Shown: positions 32,847 to 42,110 of the stretch, in pieces
How the letters are laid out: each line of letters starts with the position of its first letter
How positions within the stretch are numbered: the first letter of the stretch is position 1
Source: Paenibacillus luteus
Lineage (GTDB): Bacteria; Bacillota; Bacilli; Paenibacillales; Paenibacillaceae
DNA length: 64,000 nucleotides
Assembly: GCF_006542765.1 (NCBI RefSeq)
Contig: NZ_SKCD01000066.1
Location: forward strand, 248,001-312,000
Direction of reading: 5' to 3'
Program-made: the position numbers and the translations under genes
The notes under the pieces: model-generated
The model's database searches: none
What the model saw: the letters and a program-made list of their open reading frames with translations, nothing else
What the model was told of the DNA's origin: nothing

Positions 32847-32933
32847 GGTGTGGTTCCTCGCTTCCTTGGTCAGTCTATCTCTATCATGCCATAGTTGAGA
32901 CAAAAACTTAAGTCCCTGGTGGGATATTTTATG

Positions 32934-32972
32934 GGCTGTCCGAATACATTTACCCTATATAGGCTGTCCGAA
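32934..32972 (+). repeat. Two 11-bp direct repeats in the rqcH/ATPase control region
   Basis: GGCTGTCCGAA occurs at 32934-32944 and 32962-32972, a 28-bp step, around the TATATA-rich segment before the ATPase gene. It may be an operator or a chance duplication. Confidence 0.6.
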
Positions 32973-33024
32973 GGGCCGGCGTCGTTACTGCATGGCTCGG
33001 CATATTATGGGAGGGAGTTATACC

Positions 33025-35808
33025 ATGGAACAAATGAAATGGCATCAAATGGGGACAAGTGAGCTGGTGGACGCTTTAGTCAGCTCCCCTGAACAAGGTC
33101 TGGCGACGTTGGAAGCGGCGCAGCGCTTAGAGCAAAATGGACAGAATGAATTGACGGAAGGAAAGCGTGTCTCGCCAATCTTGCTTTTCCTTAATCAATT
33201 TAAAGATTTTATGGTGCTTATTCTAATGGGAGCGACGTTGATCTCTGGCTTGCTGGGCGAGTACCTGGACGCCATTACGATTGTGGCAATTATTGCGCTT
33301 AATGCCGTTCTCGGCTTCGTTCAGGAGTTTAGAGCGGAGCGCTCGCTGCGGGCTCTTAAAGAATTATCAGCTCCTACCGCGAAGGTGATCAGGGGCGGTG
33401 AGCTGCTCACCGTGGCTGCTAAGGAACTGGTTGCAGGTGATCTCATCTATCTGGAGAGCGGGGACCGCATACCAGCGGATGTACGACTCCTTGAGGCGAA
33501 CAGCTGTTATGTGGAGGAATCGGCGCTGACGGGTGAATCTGTCCCGGTTGGCAAGCATTCAGCAGCGATTGCTGAAGACAATTTGCCGCTTGGCGACCAG
33601 AAAAATATCGGTTTCATGGGTACAATGCTCACCAGGGGTACAGCTAAGGCAGTCGTTATTCGAACAGGGATGGATACGGAAATGGGCAAAATCGCCGGTC
33701 TGATCCAGCAAACCGAATCGATGGAGACGCCTCTGCAGCACAGGCTGGAGCAGTTGGGTAAAATTTTGATTGTCGTGGCGATCGCGCTGACGGTTATGGT
33801 TGTTGTTGCCGGTATTTTGCATGGACAGCCGGCGTATGGCATGTTCCTTGCTGGTGTGAGTCTGGCCGTAGCAGCCATTCCCGAAGGACTGCCTGCTATT
33901 GTGACCATTGCGCTTGCGCTTGGCGTTCAGCGGATGATCAAACGCAAGGCTATCGTGCGCAAGCTTCCGTCAGTAGAGACGCTTGGCTGCGCTTCGATCA
34001 TTTGTTCAGATAAAACGGGAACGCTGACCCAAAATAAAATGACGGTTACCCACGTTTGGGTTGGCGGCAGGCAGCTAGAGGTCAGCGGCGAAGGCTATGA
34101 TCCGACCGGGGCTATTTACGAAGAGGGCAATGCGCTGGATATCAAGCATGATCAGTCCATCAAGCGTTTGCTGCAAGTGAGCGCATTGTGCAATAACGCC
34201 CAAATCGTCAAGGTGGAGAGCGAGGATACCAGCAAGCGAAAAAGCAAGGAGATCCAGCAGGAATGGGTGCTCAAGGGGGACCCGACTGAGGGAGCGCTTG
34301 CTGTGCTGGCAGCTAAGCTCGGTTCTTCCGCAAAATCATTGGAACAGCTGTACAAGCGGGAAAAGGAGTTTCCGTTTGATTCCGAGCGCAAGCGGATGTC
34401 CGTCGTTGTTGCGCATCAAGGCGGCAAGCTAATTTGTACCAAGGGTGCGCCCGACTTGCTTATGGATCATTGCTCCTACGTGCTTTGGGAAGGCAAGGTT
34501 GTGCCTTTCACGGCTACGCTTAAGCGCAAATGCGCGGAGGCAGGCGAGCTTATGGCTCAAAGTGCGCTTCGCGTGCTCGGGCTTGCCTACCGTGATTTGC
34601 GTGCTAGCGACGCTTGCGAGACCGAAAGTGATGCGGAATGTCAACTGGTATTCGTTGGTTTGACAGGGATGATTGATCCTCCGCGCCGCGAGGTGAAGGA
34701 AGCCATAGCAACCTGCCGCCGTGCAGGCATCAAGACGGTGATGATTACAGGTGATCATCAATTAACGGCAGAGGCGATTGCAGGTCAGCTTGGCATTATG
34801 CCGCGTGGTGGCATTGCCATGAGCGGCAAGCAACTGGAAGCTATGGAAGATGAACAGCTTGATCGGCTTGTCGAGAATGTTTATGTTTACGCGCGGGTTT
34901 CGCCGGAGCACAAATTGCGTATTGTCAAAGCGCTTCAACGCCAGGGTCACGTAGTTGCTATGACCGGTGATGGCGTCAACGACGCGCCTGCGATCAAAGC
35001 GGCTGATATTGGTATTTCCATGGGCATCACGGGAACGGATGTCACCAAGGAAGCTTCTGCGCTCGTGCTCAGTGACGACAACTTCTCGACCATCGTAGCT
35101 GCGATCGAGGAAGGCCGGGGCATCTATGAGAATATCCGGAAATTTATCCGTTACTTGCTGGCATCCAACGTGGGTGAAATTCTCGTGATGTTCCTTGCGA
35201 TGATGGCAGGCCTGCCGCTGCCGCTCGTACCGATTCAGATTCTTTGGGTTAACTTGGTAACGGACGGCTTGCCGGCTATGGCACTAGGCGTAGACCAAGC
35301 AGAGAAGGATCTGATGCAGCAAAAGCCGCGCTCGGCTAAGGAGAGCATATTCTCCCGCAGGCTGGGGTGGAAAATTATTAGCCGGGGCATTCTGATCGGC
35401 GTTTGCACACTTGGTGCTTTCTGGATTACGCTGCACGATGCACCGGGCAGTGCGGCACAACTGATGAAAGCTCAGACTGTAGCTTTCGCAACGCTTGTCA
35501 TGGCGCAGCTTATCCATGTATTCGATTGCCGGAGCTCCCGCTCTATTTTTCACCGGAATCCGTTTCAAAATAAATATTTGGTGCTAGCCGTACTGTCATC
35601 ACTCATTCTTATGCTAGGCGTGCTCTATATTGATGCACTGCAGCCGATCTTCAAAACCGTTCCAATTGGCTTCCGGGAATGGTGTCTGGTGTTCGTAGCT
35701 GCGGGAATTCCTACTTTCCTAATGGGAATAGGCAGTGTGCTAGGCTCGCCGAACAAAAAGAAGAATAAAACAAAATGGCCAATCGGACCGCAAAGCGCGG
35801 CGAGATAA
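33025..35808 (+). CDS. P2A-type calcium-transporting ATPase
   Basis: A 927-residue membrane ATPase (SERCA-like, homologue of B. subtilis YloB). It has an N-terminal cation-ATPase domain, TGES actuator loop, PEGLPA in M4, phosphorylation site DKTGTLT, KGAPD nucleotide motif, TGDGVNDAPA hinge and M5/M6 with NLVTDGLPA. About ten membrane segments. It should expel Ca2+ (or Mn2+) from the cytoplasm. ATG 33025 follows GGGAGGGAG; the longer frame to 32992 ends in the promoter area. A dapF gene follows after 120 bases. Confidence 0.94.
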   Translation: MEQMKWHQMGTSELVDALVSSPEQGLATLEAAQRLEQNGQNELTEGKRVSPILLFLNQFKDFMVLILMGATLISGLLGEYLDAITIVAIIALNAVLGFVQEFRAERSLRALKELSAPTAKVIRGGELLTVAAKELVAGDLIYLESGDRIPADVRLLEANSCYVEESALTGESVPVGKHSAAIAEDNLPLGDQKNIGFMGTMLTRGTAKAVVIRTGMDTEMGKIAGLIQQTESMETPLQHRLEQLGKILIVVAIALTVMVVVAGILHGQPAYGMFLAGVSLAVAAIPEGLPAIVTIALALGVQRMIKRKAIVRKLPSVETLGCASIICSDKTGTLTQNKMTVTHVWVGGRQLEVSGEGYDPTGAIYEEGNALDIKHDQSIKRLLQVSALCNNAQIVKVESEDTSKRKSKEIQQEWVLKGDPTEGALAVLAAKLGSSAKSLEQLYKREKEFPFDSERKRMSVVVAHQGGKLICTKGAPDLLMDHCSYVLWEGKVVPFTATLKRKCAEAGELMAQSALRVLGLAYRDLRASDACETESDAECQLVFVGLTGMIDPPRREVKEAIATCRRAGIKTVMITGDHQLTAEAIAGQLGIMPRGGIAMSGKQLEAMEDEQLDRLVENVYVYARVSPEHKLRIVKALQRQGHVVAMTGDGVNDAPAIKAADIGISMGITGTDVTKEASALVLSDDNFSTIVAAIEEGRGIYENIRKFIRYLLASNVGEILVMFLAMMAGLPLPLVPIQILWVNLVTDGLPAMALGVDQAEKDLMQQKPRSAKESIFSRRLGWKIISRGILIGVCTLGAFWITLHDAPGSAAQLMKAQTVAFATLVMAQLIHVFDCRSSRSIFHRNPFQNKYLVLAVLSSLILMLGVLYIDALQPIFKTVPIGFREWCLVFVAAGIPTFLMGIGSVLGSPNKKKNKTKWPIGPQSAAR

Positions 35809-35929
35809 CTAAAAAATACAAATGATGATACAAATTATGAATAGCCTTTCTCCTTGCTTTGCGGTATGCTATTGAGAATAAATCATAGCTTTATCATACC
35901 AAGAGATGTGGCAAGGAGAGGGCAATTAG

Positions 35930-36760
35930 ATGAATTTTACAAAAATGAACGGCTTGGGGAATGACTTTGTAGTAATCGCGGGCGAGCAGCAGCTTCCAGA
36001 GGGTGTGGCGGATCTCGCGGTCTCGTTATGTAACCGATTTTTTGGAATCGGGGCAGACGGTCTTGTCTATATATTGCCTTCGGAGATCGCAGATTTCCGC
36101 ATGCGCATCATTAATTCAGACGGATCGGAAGCGGAACAATGCGGCAACGCTATTCGCTGCGTAGCCAAATATGTATACGATAATGGCTTAACCGATAAAG
36201 AAGAAATCACGATTGAAACGCTGGGCGCTGGGGCGCAAAAGGTTCAGCTTACCGTGGACAATGGGGAAGTATCCTCTGTCCGTGTTGATATGGGCGAACC
36301 GATCCTCAATGGCTTGACAGTCCCGACAACGATTGACGCTGAACGTGTTATCGAGCACCCGATTGAGGTGGATGGCAAGGAGTTCCGGTTTACGGCCGTA
36401 TCGATGGGCAATCCGCACTGCGTCATTTATGTGGATGATGCTGTGAACTTTGATTTGAACGTATGGGGGCCTAAGCTGGAGACACATCCGCTCTTCCCTC
36501 GCAAAATCAATGTAGAGTTCGTAACGGTGAATTCCCGCAACCACACGGATATGCGCGTATGGGAACGGGGAGCAGGACCAACGCTTGCTTGCGGCACTGG
36601 TGCGTGTGCGACAGTTGTGGCATCCGTATTGACGGGTGCGACTGACCGTACGGCTACAGTATCGCTTAAAGGCGGCGATCTTCTTATCGAATGGAACGAG
36701 TCTGATAATCATGTTTATATGACGGGTCCAGCTGCGGTTTCCTTCCGCGGGACTCTTTAA
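35930..36760 (+). CDS. dapF: Diaminopimelate epimerase
   Basis: Converts LL- to meso-diaminopimelate for lysine and peptidoglycan. 276 residues, normal length. Both catalytic cysteines are in place: AEQCGNAIRC and LACGTGACA, with MNGLGNDFV at the start and GNPHCVIY in the middle. ATG 35930 follows AAGGAGAGG. The homocysteine methyltransferase/MTHFR gene begins 29 bases after its stop, so the two probably form one transcript. Neither gene is at this place in B. subtilis. Confidence 0.95.
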   Translation: MNFTKMNGLGNDFVVIAGEQQLPEGVADLAVSLCNRFFGIGADGLVYILPSEIADFRMRIINSDGSEAEQCGNAIRCVAKYVYDNGLTDKEEITIETLGAGAQKVQLTVDNGEVSSVRVDMGEPILNGLTVPTTIDAERVIEHPIEVDGKEFRFTAVSMGNPHCVIYVDDAVNFDLNVWGPKLETHPLFPRKINVEFVTVNSRNHTDMRVWERGAGPTLACGTGACATVVASVLTGATDRTATVSLKGGDLLIEWNESDNHVYMTGPAAVSFRGTL

Positions 36761-36789
36761 AGCAAAGTAAGATGGGTGGAGAGAATATA

Positions 36790-38664
36790 ATGAAACCGGA
36801 TTTGAGGGAGGCGCTCCAGCAGCGCATCTTAACCGGGGACGGCGCGATGGGAACCTATCTATATCAGATGGGGTTCCCTGTCGGCGTTTCTTATGAAGAA
36901 TTCAATACGCTTCGTCCCGATGTCATTGAAAATATTCACAGGCGCTATTATGAGGCAGGTGCGAGAGTAATAGAGACGAACACGTTCTCAGCCAATATGG
37001 AGAAGCTGTCGAAGTATGGCTTGGAAGGCGACATGGATGCCATCAACCGAGCGGGTGTCCGCGTTGCGCGTGCAGCCATTGGCGATGATGCTTATGTTGT
37101 AGGCGCTGTGGGCTCCATTCGTGACGGCAAGCTGAAAAATCTTCGGACTGCAAAAGTTATTGAAGCCTACCAGCGTCAAATGCATGCTTTGCTTGATGAA
37201 GGCGTAGACGGTATCCTACTTGAAACGTTCTATGATTTAGACGAGATGTTGTTGGCGCTTCGAATTGCGAGAGCGGCATCAAGCGTACCAGTCATTTGCC
37301 AGTTTGCTGTTGAAGACGTGGGCCGTACGCAGGATGGAAATGGCATGAAGAGCGCCTTCGATCAACTGCAAGCCGAAGGTGCTGACGTTGTCGGCTTTAA
37401 TTGCCGCAGTGGTCCTAACGGCATTATGAGAGCCATTGATTCCATTACGGGTCCTGTAGGCTTGCCATTATCGGTTTATCCAAATGCTGGTATACCTGAT
37501 TATATTGACGGCAAATATGCCTATTCAGCAGGTCCGCAATATTTTGCGGAGTCCGCTCAGCGTTTTGCCGACCGCGGCGCACGCCTCATTGGCGGCTGCT
37601 GCGGCACGACGCCGGAGCATATTAAGGCCATTGCGGAGGCGCTCGACGGCTATATTCCACAAATTGGACAAACAGCTCCGATTGCTGCACCGAGAGAAGC
37701 GATTATTGTGAAGCAGGCGGAACAGCCGGCTGAAGCGACTGTAACGTCGCAAAAGCAAGTTGTTCAAGAGCCGTCTATCGTTGATCTTGTCCAAAAGAGA
37801 CATACGGTTATCGTTGAGCTAGACCCGCCGCGCGATCTGGATATCCGCAAATTTATGGATGGTGCTGCCGCGCTTAAAGAAGCGAAGGCGGACGCGGTTA
37901 CCATGGCAGACAACTCGCTGGCTGTAACGAGAATGAGCAATATAGCGCTTGCAGCGCTTATTCAGGAGAAGGTTGGCATTCGTCCGCTCGTGCATATTGC
38001 CTGCCGCGACCGCAACCTGATCGGAACGCAGTCCCATATGATGGGGCTTGATGCGCTGGATATCGATCATGTGCTAGCTGTTACTGGAGATCCTGCCCGA
38101 TTTGGCGACTTGCCGGATTCGAGCTCCGTATATGACCTTACATCCTTTGAAATGATCCGGATGATCAAGCAATTGAACGACGGAACGGCATTCTCAGGCA
38201 AACCGCTGAAGCAGAAAGCGAAATTCGTCGTAGGCGCCGCCTTTAATCCGAATGTGAAGCATTTGGACAAGGCGGTGCAACGTCTTGAGCGAAAAATTAC
38301 TTCAGGTGCTGACTACATTATGACGCAGCCGGTTTACGAACCAGCTCTTATTGAGCGTATTGCAGAAGCGACCAAGCATCTGACTGTGCCTGTATTTATA
38401 GGCATTATGCCGCTTGCGAGCGGGCGCAATGCAGAATATTTGCATAATGAGGTGCCGGGTATTCAGCTTTCGGATGAGGTCCGTCAACGAATGGCGGGGC
38501 TTGAAGGCGAAGCGGGGCGTGCGGAAGGCGTGCAAATTGCGAAGGAACTGCTTGATGCCGCACTGCCGCATTTTAAAGGGATTTATTTAATTACGCCGTT
38601 CATGTTCTATGATATGGGCGTACAGCTTACGCAATATGTGTGGGATAAGACCAACCGCAAGTAG
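36790..38664 (+). CDS. Bifunctional homocysteine S-methyltransferase / methylenetetrahydrofolate reductase
   Basis: A 624-residue fusion (B. subtilis YitJ type). Residues 1-310 form the Zn-dependent homocysteine methyltransferase barrel with ligands in GFNCRSG and GGCCGTTPEH. After a Pro/Glu/Gln-rich linker, residues 340-624 form a FAD-dependent 5,10-methylenetetrahydrofolate reductase barrel (VAVTGDPARFG; YIMTQPVYEP). Together they make and may use 5-methyl-THF in methionine synthesis. ATG 36790 follows GGTGGAGAG. No S-box riboswitch precedes it; it seems to be driven from the dapF promoter. Confidence 0.93.
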   Translation: MKPDLREALQQRILTGDGAMGTYLYQMGFPVGVSYEEFNTLRPDVIENIHRRYYEAGARVIETNTFSANMEKLSKYGLEGDMDAINRAGVRVARAAIGDDAYVVGAVGSIRDGKLKNLRTAKVIEAYQRQMHALLDEGVDGILLETFYDLDEMLLALRIARAASSVPVICQFAVEDVGRTQDGNGMKSAFDQLQAEGADVVGFNCRSGPNGIMRAIDSITGPVGLPLSVYPNAGIPDYIDGKYAYSAGPQYFAESAQRFADRGARLIGGCCGTTPEHIKAIAEALDGYIPQIGQTAPIAAPREAIIVKQAEQPAEATVTSQKQVVQEPSIVDLVQKRHTVIVELDPPRDLDIRKFMDGAAALKEAKADAVTMADNSLAVTRMSNIALAALIQEKVGIRPLVHIACRDRNLIGTQSHMMGLDALDIDHVLAVTGDPARFGDLPDSSSVYDLTSFEMIRMIKQLNDGTAFSGKPLKQKAKFVVGAAFNPNVKHLDKAVQRLERKITSGADYIMTQPVYEPALIERIAEATKHLTVPVFIGIMPLASGRNAEYLHNEVPGIQLSDEVRQRMAGLEGEAGRAEGVQIAKELLDAALPHFKGIYLITPFMFYDMGVQLTQYVWDKTNRK

Positions 38665-38682
38665 CCAAATAAGGCAGAATGT

Positions 38683-38720
38683 ATGCGAAAAACAGGCTTT
38701 TTTGCTTGTTTTCGCATTTT
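38683..38720 (+). terminator. Terminator after the methyltransferase/MTHFR gene
   Basis: ATGCGAAAA-A-CAGGC pairs with GCTTGTTTTCGCAT, then TTTT. The stem is stable although it has one bulge and one G-T pair. Confidence 0.75.
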
Positions 38721-39004
38721 CGCTTGTTCGTTCGTGAAAAATCAATTAAAATAAAGCATGGATACAGTTGCCACAACTATTACAGATGGCAAGGACAGGC
38801 TGCCCATAAGCGGCGCCAGCATAGGCTGAGCACGCTTCGGGACGTATGTCCGGCACTTTTTTCGTCAACAATAGTGCAGTAGTTCTGTCGGTATTTGGCA
38901 AGAAGCGAACTTGTCGTTTTTACATCTACTAAACATAAAAAATCGGATTTGAACATTTGCAGGCAGATGCACAAGCAAGACCGTAGGCGGAGGAGGAACC
39001 AGGC
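38721..39004 (+). other. Gene-poor stretch before remA
   Basis: About 280 bases without a convincing gene. A small inverted repeat GGGACGTATGTCC at 38840-38852 is followed by a TTTTTT run at 38860, a weak terminator-like element. It must hold the remA promoter; TTGTCG near 38912 with CATAAA about 17 bases later is the only candidate I see. Its GGAGGAGG (38990-38997) serves remA. In B. subtilis yloC occupies this place; I found no remnant. Confidence 0.45.
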
Positions 39005-39265
39005 TTGGCTATTAAACTCATTAATATCGGATTCGGTAATATTGTATCAGCGAACCGCATTATTTCAATCGTTAGCCCGGAATCGGCTCCAATTAAGAGG
39101 ATCATTCAAGAGGCACGCGACCGCCATATGCTTATAGATGCGACATATGGACGCCGAACGCGTGCTGTAATTATTACGGATAGCGATCATGTGATTTTAT
39201 CGGCAGTTCAACCAGAGACGGTTGCGCACCGATTATCCACGAAGGACGACGATAACGACGAATAG
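39005..39265 (+). CDS. remA: Extracellular matrix regulator RemA
   Basis: An 86-residue DNA-binding protein (DUF370). In B. subtilis RemA activates biofilm-matrix and osmoprotection operons. The sequence INIGFGNIVSANRIISIVSP and DRHMLIDATYGRRTRAVI is highly conserved. Start TTG 39005 follows GGAGGAGG by about eight bases. It is the first gene of the remA-gmk-rpoZ unit, the same order as ylzA-gmk-yloH in B. subtilis; gmk starts 13 bases after its stop. Confidence 0.95.
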   Translation: MAIKLINIGFGNIVSANRIISIVSPESAPIKRIIQEARDRHMLIDATYGRRTRAVIITDSDHVILSAVQPETVAHRLSTKDDDNDE

Positions 39266-39278
39266 TACGGGGAGTAAT

Positions 39279-39896
39279 ATGGATAAGGGATTGTTAATTG
39301 TATTGTCCGGCCCTTCAGGGGTAGGCAAAGGAACGGTATGTTCCGTTTTGCGAAATAAGGTGCCTGAGCTGGTCTATTCGGTGTCCGCAACGACCCGTCT
39401 GCCGCGTCAGGGTGAAGTTGATGGCGTGAATTACTTTTTTAAGACCAGAGAGCAGTTCCAGGATATGATTGCGCGAGACGCACTCTTGGAGCATGCCGAA
39501 TATGTTGGTAACTACTACGGTACACCGCGTGATTTCGTTGAACGTACTTTGGAGAGCGGGAAGGACGTTATTTTGGAGATTGAAGTGCAAGGAGCGCTTA
39601 AGGTGAAACAAAAGTTTCCCGAAGGCATCTTCGTATTTTTGTTGCCTCCGTCCCTCGATGAGCTGAAGCAGCGGATAACCGGCCGTGGTACAGAATCTTT
39701 GGATACGATCAATAACCGTATGTCTGTAGCTGTAGACGAGATGAATTTGCTCGGACACTATGACTATGCGGTATTGAATGATGAGATAGATGCTGCTTGC
39801 GATCGTATTCGCAGTATCATGATTGCCGAGCATTGCCGCAGAGAAAGATACTTGCCTTACGTTTCAGGAATGGTTGCCGCAATTGAGAAAGCATGA
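39279..39896 (+). CDS. gmk: Guanylate kinase
   Basis: Phosphorylates GMP to GDP with ATP; cytoplasmic, 205 residues. P-loop GPSGVGKGT at the N-terminus, GMP-binding SVSATTRLPR and EVDGVNYFF, lid ITGRGTES. The enzyme is also a target of (p)ppGpp in Bacilli. ATG 39279 follows GGGGAG by five bases; an in-frame extension to 39222 would overlap remA and has no ribosome-binding site. rpoZ begins 16 bases after its stop. Confidence 0.96.
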   Translation: MDKGLLIVLSGPSGVGKGTVCSVLRNKVPELVYSVSATTRLPRQGEVDGVNYFFKTREQFQDMIARDALLEHAEYVGNYYGTPRDFVERTLESGKDVILEIEVQGALKVKQKFPEGIFVFLLPPSLDELKQRITGRGTESLDTINNRMSVAVDEMNLLGHYDYAVLNDEIDAACDRIRSIMIAEHCRRERYLPYVSGMVAAIEKA

Positions 39897-39912
39897 GTGA
39901 GGAGAATGAACG

Positions 39913-40122
39913 ATGTTATATCCGTCCATTGATGAAATGGTGAAAAAAGTTGACAGTAAGTACACGCTAGTCGTAGCTGCTTCCAGACGCGCTCGTATGC
40001 TCCGCAACGGAGACAAGTCGGAGCTCAAGAACCCACGCTCCCGCAAATATGTTGGCGTAGCGCTGGAGGAAATCTACGGCGATATTCTTCAAGTGGAAAA
40101 CCTCGCAACCAAAGAGGACTAG
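39913..40122 (+). CDS. rpoZ: RNA polymerase omega subunit
   Basis: A 69-residue subunit that stabilises RNA polymerase assembly by holding beta-prime. The conserved block MLYPSIDEMVKKVDSKYTLV and the following AASRRARML and KYVGVALEEIYGD fit. ATG 39913 follows GTGAGGAG by seven bases. It is the last gene of the remA operon, closed by a strong terminator with an unusually long T-run. Confidence 0.95.
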   Translation: MLYPSIDEMVKKVDSKYTLVVAASRRARMLRNGDKSELKNPRSRKYVGVALEEIYGDILQVENLATKED

Positions 40123-40141
40123 TCAGCGGAATGAACATATG

Positions 40142-40190
40142 GAACGGAGTATCTGCTTAGCGCAGATGCTCCGTTTTTTTTTTTTTTTTT
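40142..40190 (+). terminator. rpoZ terminator with a 17-T tract
   Basis: A 13-bp stem ACGGAGTATCTGC / GCAGATGCTCCGT with a small loop, followed by 17 consecutive T (40174-40190). Confidence 0.9.
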
Positions 40191-40333
40191 GAAATATAGG
40201 AAAGGATATCATTTCGCTATCCCTAGTCTATATTTCTCGGAATGAAACACGCTGCGCCGCCAGAGGACGGCGACGTCCTTTTCACCTTGCGCCATTACAT
40301 AAAATAGCTATTTCAAAATGCCTTCCGATTGTA

Positions 40334-40357
40334 TATAATGAGAATGATTATCATTTA
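40334..40357 (+). promoter_or_regulatory. Fur box and -10 element before the AraC-type regulator
   Basis: TATAAT (40334-40339) overlaps by one base TGAGAATGATTATCATTTA (40339-40357), which matches the Fur inverted repeat (TGATAATNATTATCA) closely. Iron-bound Fur would block the promoter. Confidence 0.85.
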
Positions 40358-40410
40358 ATGCGGAGTTATGACTTTCTTAGTGCAGTCTTAAAGAAAAGGG
40401 TGTTGTTTAT

Positions 40411-42000
40411 ATGCATTACCATCTTGGAAAAGTACATAAGCATGTTGCGAATATGGATATCATAGCCGAGGCAGGCAACTGCCATTCGATTTGTATTGTT
40501 ATGGCTGGAAACGGCACGATAGGCGTTGGTGATAAGAGCTTTGAAGCAAAGTGCAGTATGGCCATTGTTGCAGAACGAGGTCATACAGTTACGTTGCATG
40601 CAGCTCCCTTTCATGCCATGCATGTGTTAAGAATTGAATTTTCTGAAAAACCAGTCATTGACCATGGTAAAGCAAATGAGGATAGGGCTTGGTGGTCTTG
40701 GCCGTTAGAAAACAGTATTAAGATTAAGCTGAACCGGCAGTTGATGCAGCTGGCTGTTGATTTGGAGCGGGAATGGAGTTTAGGCGGGAATTTGGACAAA
40801 CTAAGCGGCTCGGAAGCGGCTTTTGTTATGCTTCTCAATAAGCTGCTGGAGCTGCATGGGAAAATAAAGCAGCCGACTTCTCATTCTTGGATGGAAAATG
40901 CTATTCGGTATATTAAAGAGAATTACCGTAAGCCCTTGACGAGGAAGGAGCTGGCTGCGATTGCAGGCGTGAGCCCGGAACATTTCTCAAGGGAATTCAT
41001 GAAGCATAGCGGGAAAACCTTTAAAGCTTACATAACGGAGCTTCGCATTCGTTCGGCGCAGGAGCAATTGCTGGGGTCAAACTCGGATCTATTCGAGATT
41101 GCGCTTCAAGTGGGTTATCAGGACGGCTTTTATTTAAGCCGAAAGTTTAAACAATTTGTCGGTACTGCACCTACGATCTATTTGAAAAAACCGAAGAAAA
41201 TCGCATCTTTAACCTACAATTATTCGGCAAGCTTATTAGCGCTCGGAATAACGCCAAGCGTGGCGGTTATATCCAACTGGGTATTCAATCATTTCCGCGG
41301 TTCTATTGATAATAAATCTGCGCAGTGGCACGACAACGTACCTGCGCAATTGTACGATACGATCCGTCCTACTAGACCGGATCTTATCCTGGATTATAGT
41401 TTGGATGAAGAACGTGCTGCAGAGCTGCGGGCCATTGCCCCCTTGATTCATCTGCCATTCGAGGAGCTTCCGTGGGATGAGCAGTTTCGTTATATTGCCG
41501 ATGTTGTGGATAAAGGAAGGGAAGCGGAAAATTGTTTGAACCGGCTCCAAGCGTTGATAGAGCGAGCAAACCAAAGGCTAGACCTTGAGATGGGGAAGCG
41601 CGGTACGGCAGTTGTTATTGAACTTGGAATGGATAAATGCTACGTATTTGGCGACAAATGGGGACGCGGTACGCATGTATTGTATGATCCGCTGCAATTT
41701 GCACCGCCCGAGTGCCTGCTCCAAGGCGGTCGATGCAAGATTGGCTATGAGGAAACAACGCTGGAAGTGATACGCGACTATGCAGCTGACTTTATATTTT
41801 ATAATTTGCCGGACAACGCAGAAGAACGCTCACGCGTATTGGCCTTTATGAAAACAGAAAGTTGGGGAAGCCTTGCGGCCGTCAAAAATAAACAAGCATA
41901 CAGGATCGAAGGGGATGCTTTTTATGGTTTTGATCCAGCGTCAACTAAGAAGCAACTGACGGATATGGTGGCTTTATTAACCAGAGGAAACGGCAGCTAA
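40411..42000 (+). CDS. AraC-family regulator fused to a siderophore-binding domain (Btr-like)
   Basis: A 529-residue fusion: an N-terminal cupin-like arm, a central AraC helix-turn-helix pair (about 165-260; RKELAAIAGVSPEHFSREFM, LFEIALQVGYQDGFYLSRKF) and a C-terminal cytoplasmic periplasmic-binding-protein fold (about 275-529, GITPSVAVISNW, PDLILDYS). B. subtilis Btr has this layout and senses Fe-bacillibactin to activate its uptake operon. It should act on the next gene. ATG 40411 is weakly preceded by AAAAGGGTG. The Fur box upstream makes it iron-repressed. Confidence 0.9.
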   Translation: MHYHLGKVHKHVANMDIIAEAGNCHSICIVMAGNGTIGVGDKSFEAKCSMAIVAERGHTVTLHAAPFHAMHVLRIEFSEKPVIDHGKANEDRAWWSWPLENSIKIKLNRQLMQLAVDLEREWSLGGNLDKLSGSEAAFVMLLNKLLELHGKIKQPTSHSWMENAIRYIKENYRKPLTRKELAAIAGVSPEHFSREFMKHSGKTFKAYITELRIRSAQEQLLGSNSDLFEIALQVGYQDGFYLSRKFKQFVGTAPTIYLKKPKKIASLTYNYSASLLALGITPSVAVISNWVFNHFRGSIDNKSAQWHDNVPAQLYDTIRPTRPDLILDYSLDEERAAELRAIAPLIHLPFEELPWDEQFRYIADVVDKGREAENCLNRLQALIERANQRLDLEMGKRGTAVVIELGMDKCYVFGDKWGRGTHVLYDPLQFAPPECLLQGGRCKIGYEETTLEVIRDYAADFIFYNLPDNAEERSRVLAFMKTESWGSLAAVKNKQAYRIEGDAFYGFDPASTKKQLTDMVALLTRGNGS

Positions 42001-42058
42001 AAAAACGGCATCACATTTAGGCATGGACGAAGATGGCGCGAAATTGGTAAAGTTATTT

Positions 42059-42077
42059 TGAGAATGATTATCATTCG
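42059..42077 (+). promoter_or_regulatory. Fur box before the siderophore-binding lipoprotein gene
   Basis: TGAGAATGATTATCATTCG (42059-42077) shares its first 17 bases with the box at 40339. Confidence 0.85.
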
Positions 42078-42110
42078 TATTAAATAACTAGCGGAAAGAG
42101 GAACAGTAAG

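Noticed and set aside
36188..36712. 174-codon open frame antisense to dapF
   Set aside because: It is a shadow of a well-supported dapF with no start signal of its own.
38679..38974. Small frames on both strands read as a yloC remnant or new gene
   Set aside because: No yloC motif, poor composition, no ribosome-binding site; they overlap the terminator hairpin.
40174..40190. 17-T run as a phase-variable tract
   Set aside because: It is the tail of the rpoZ terminator and lies in no promoter or coding frame; length variation would have little obvious effect.
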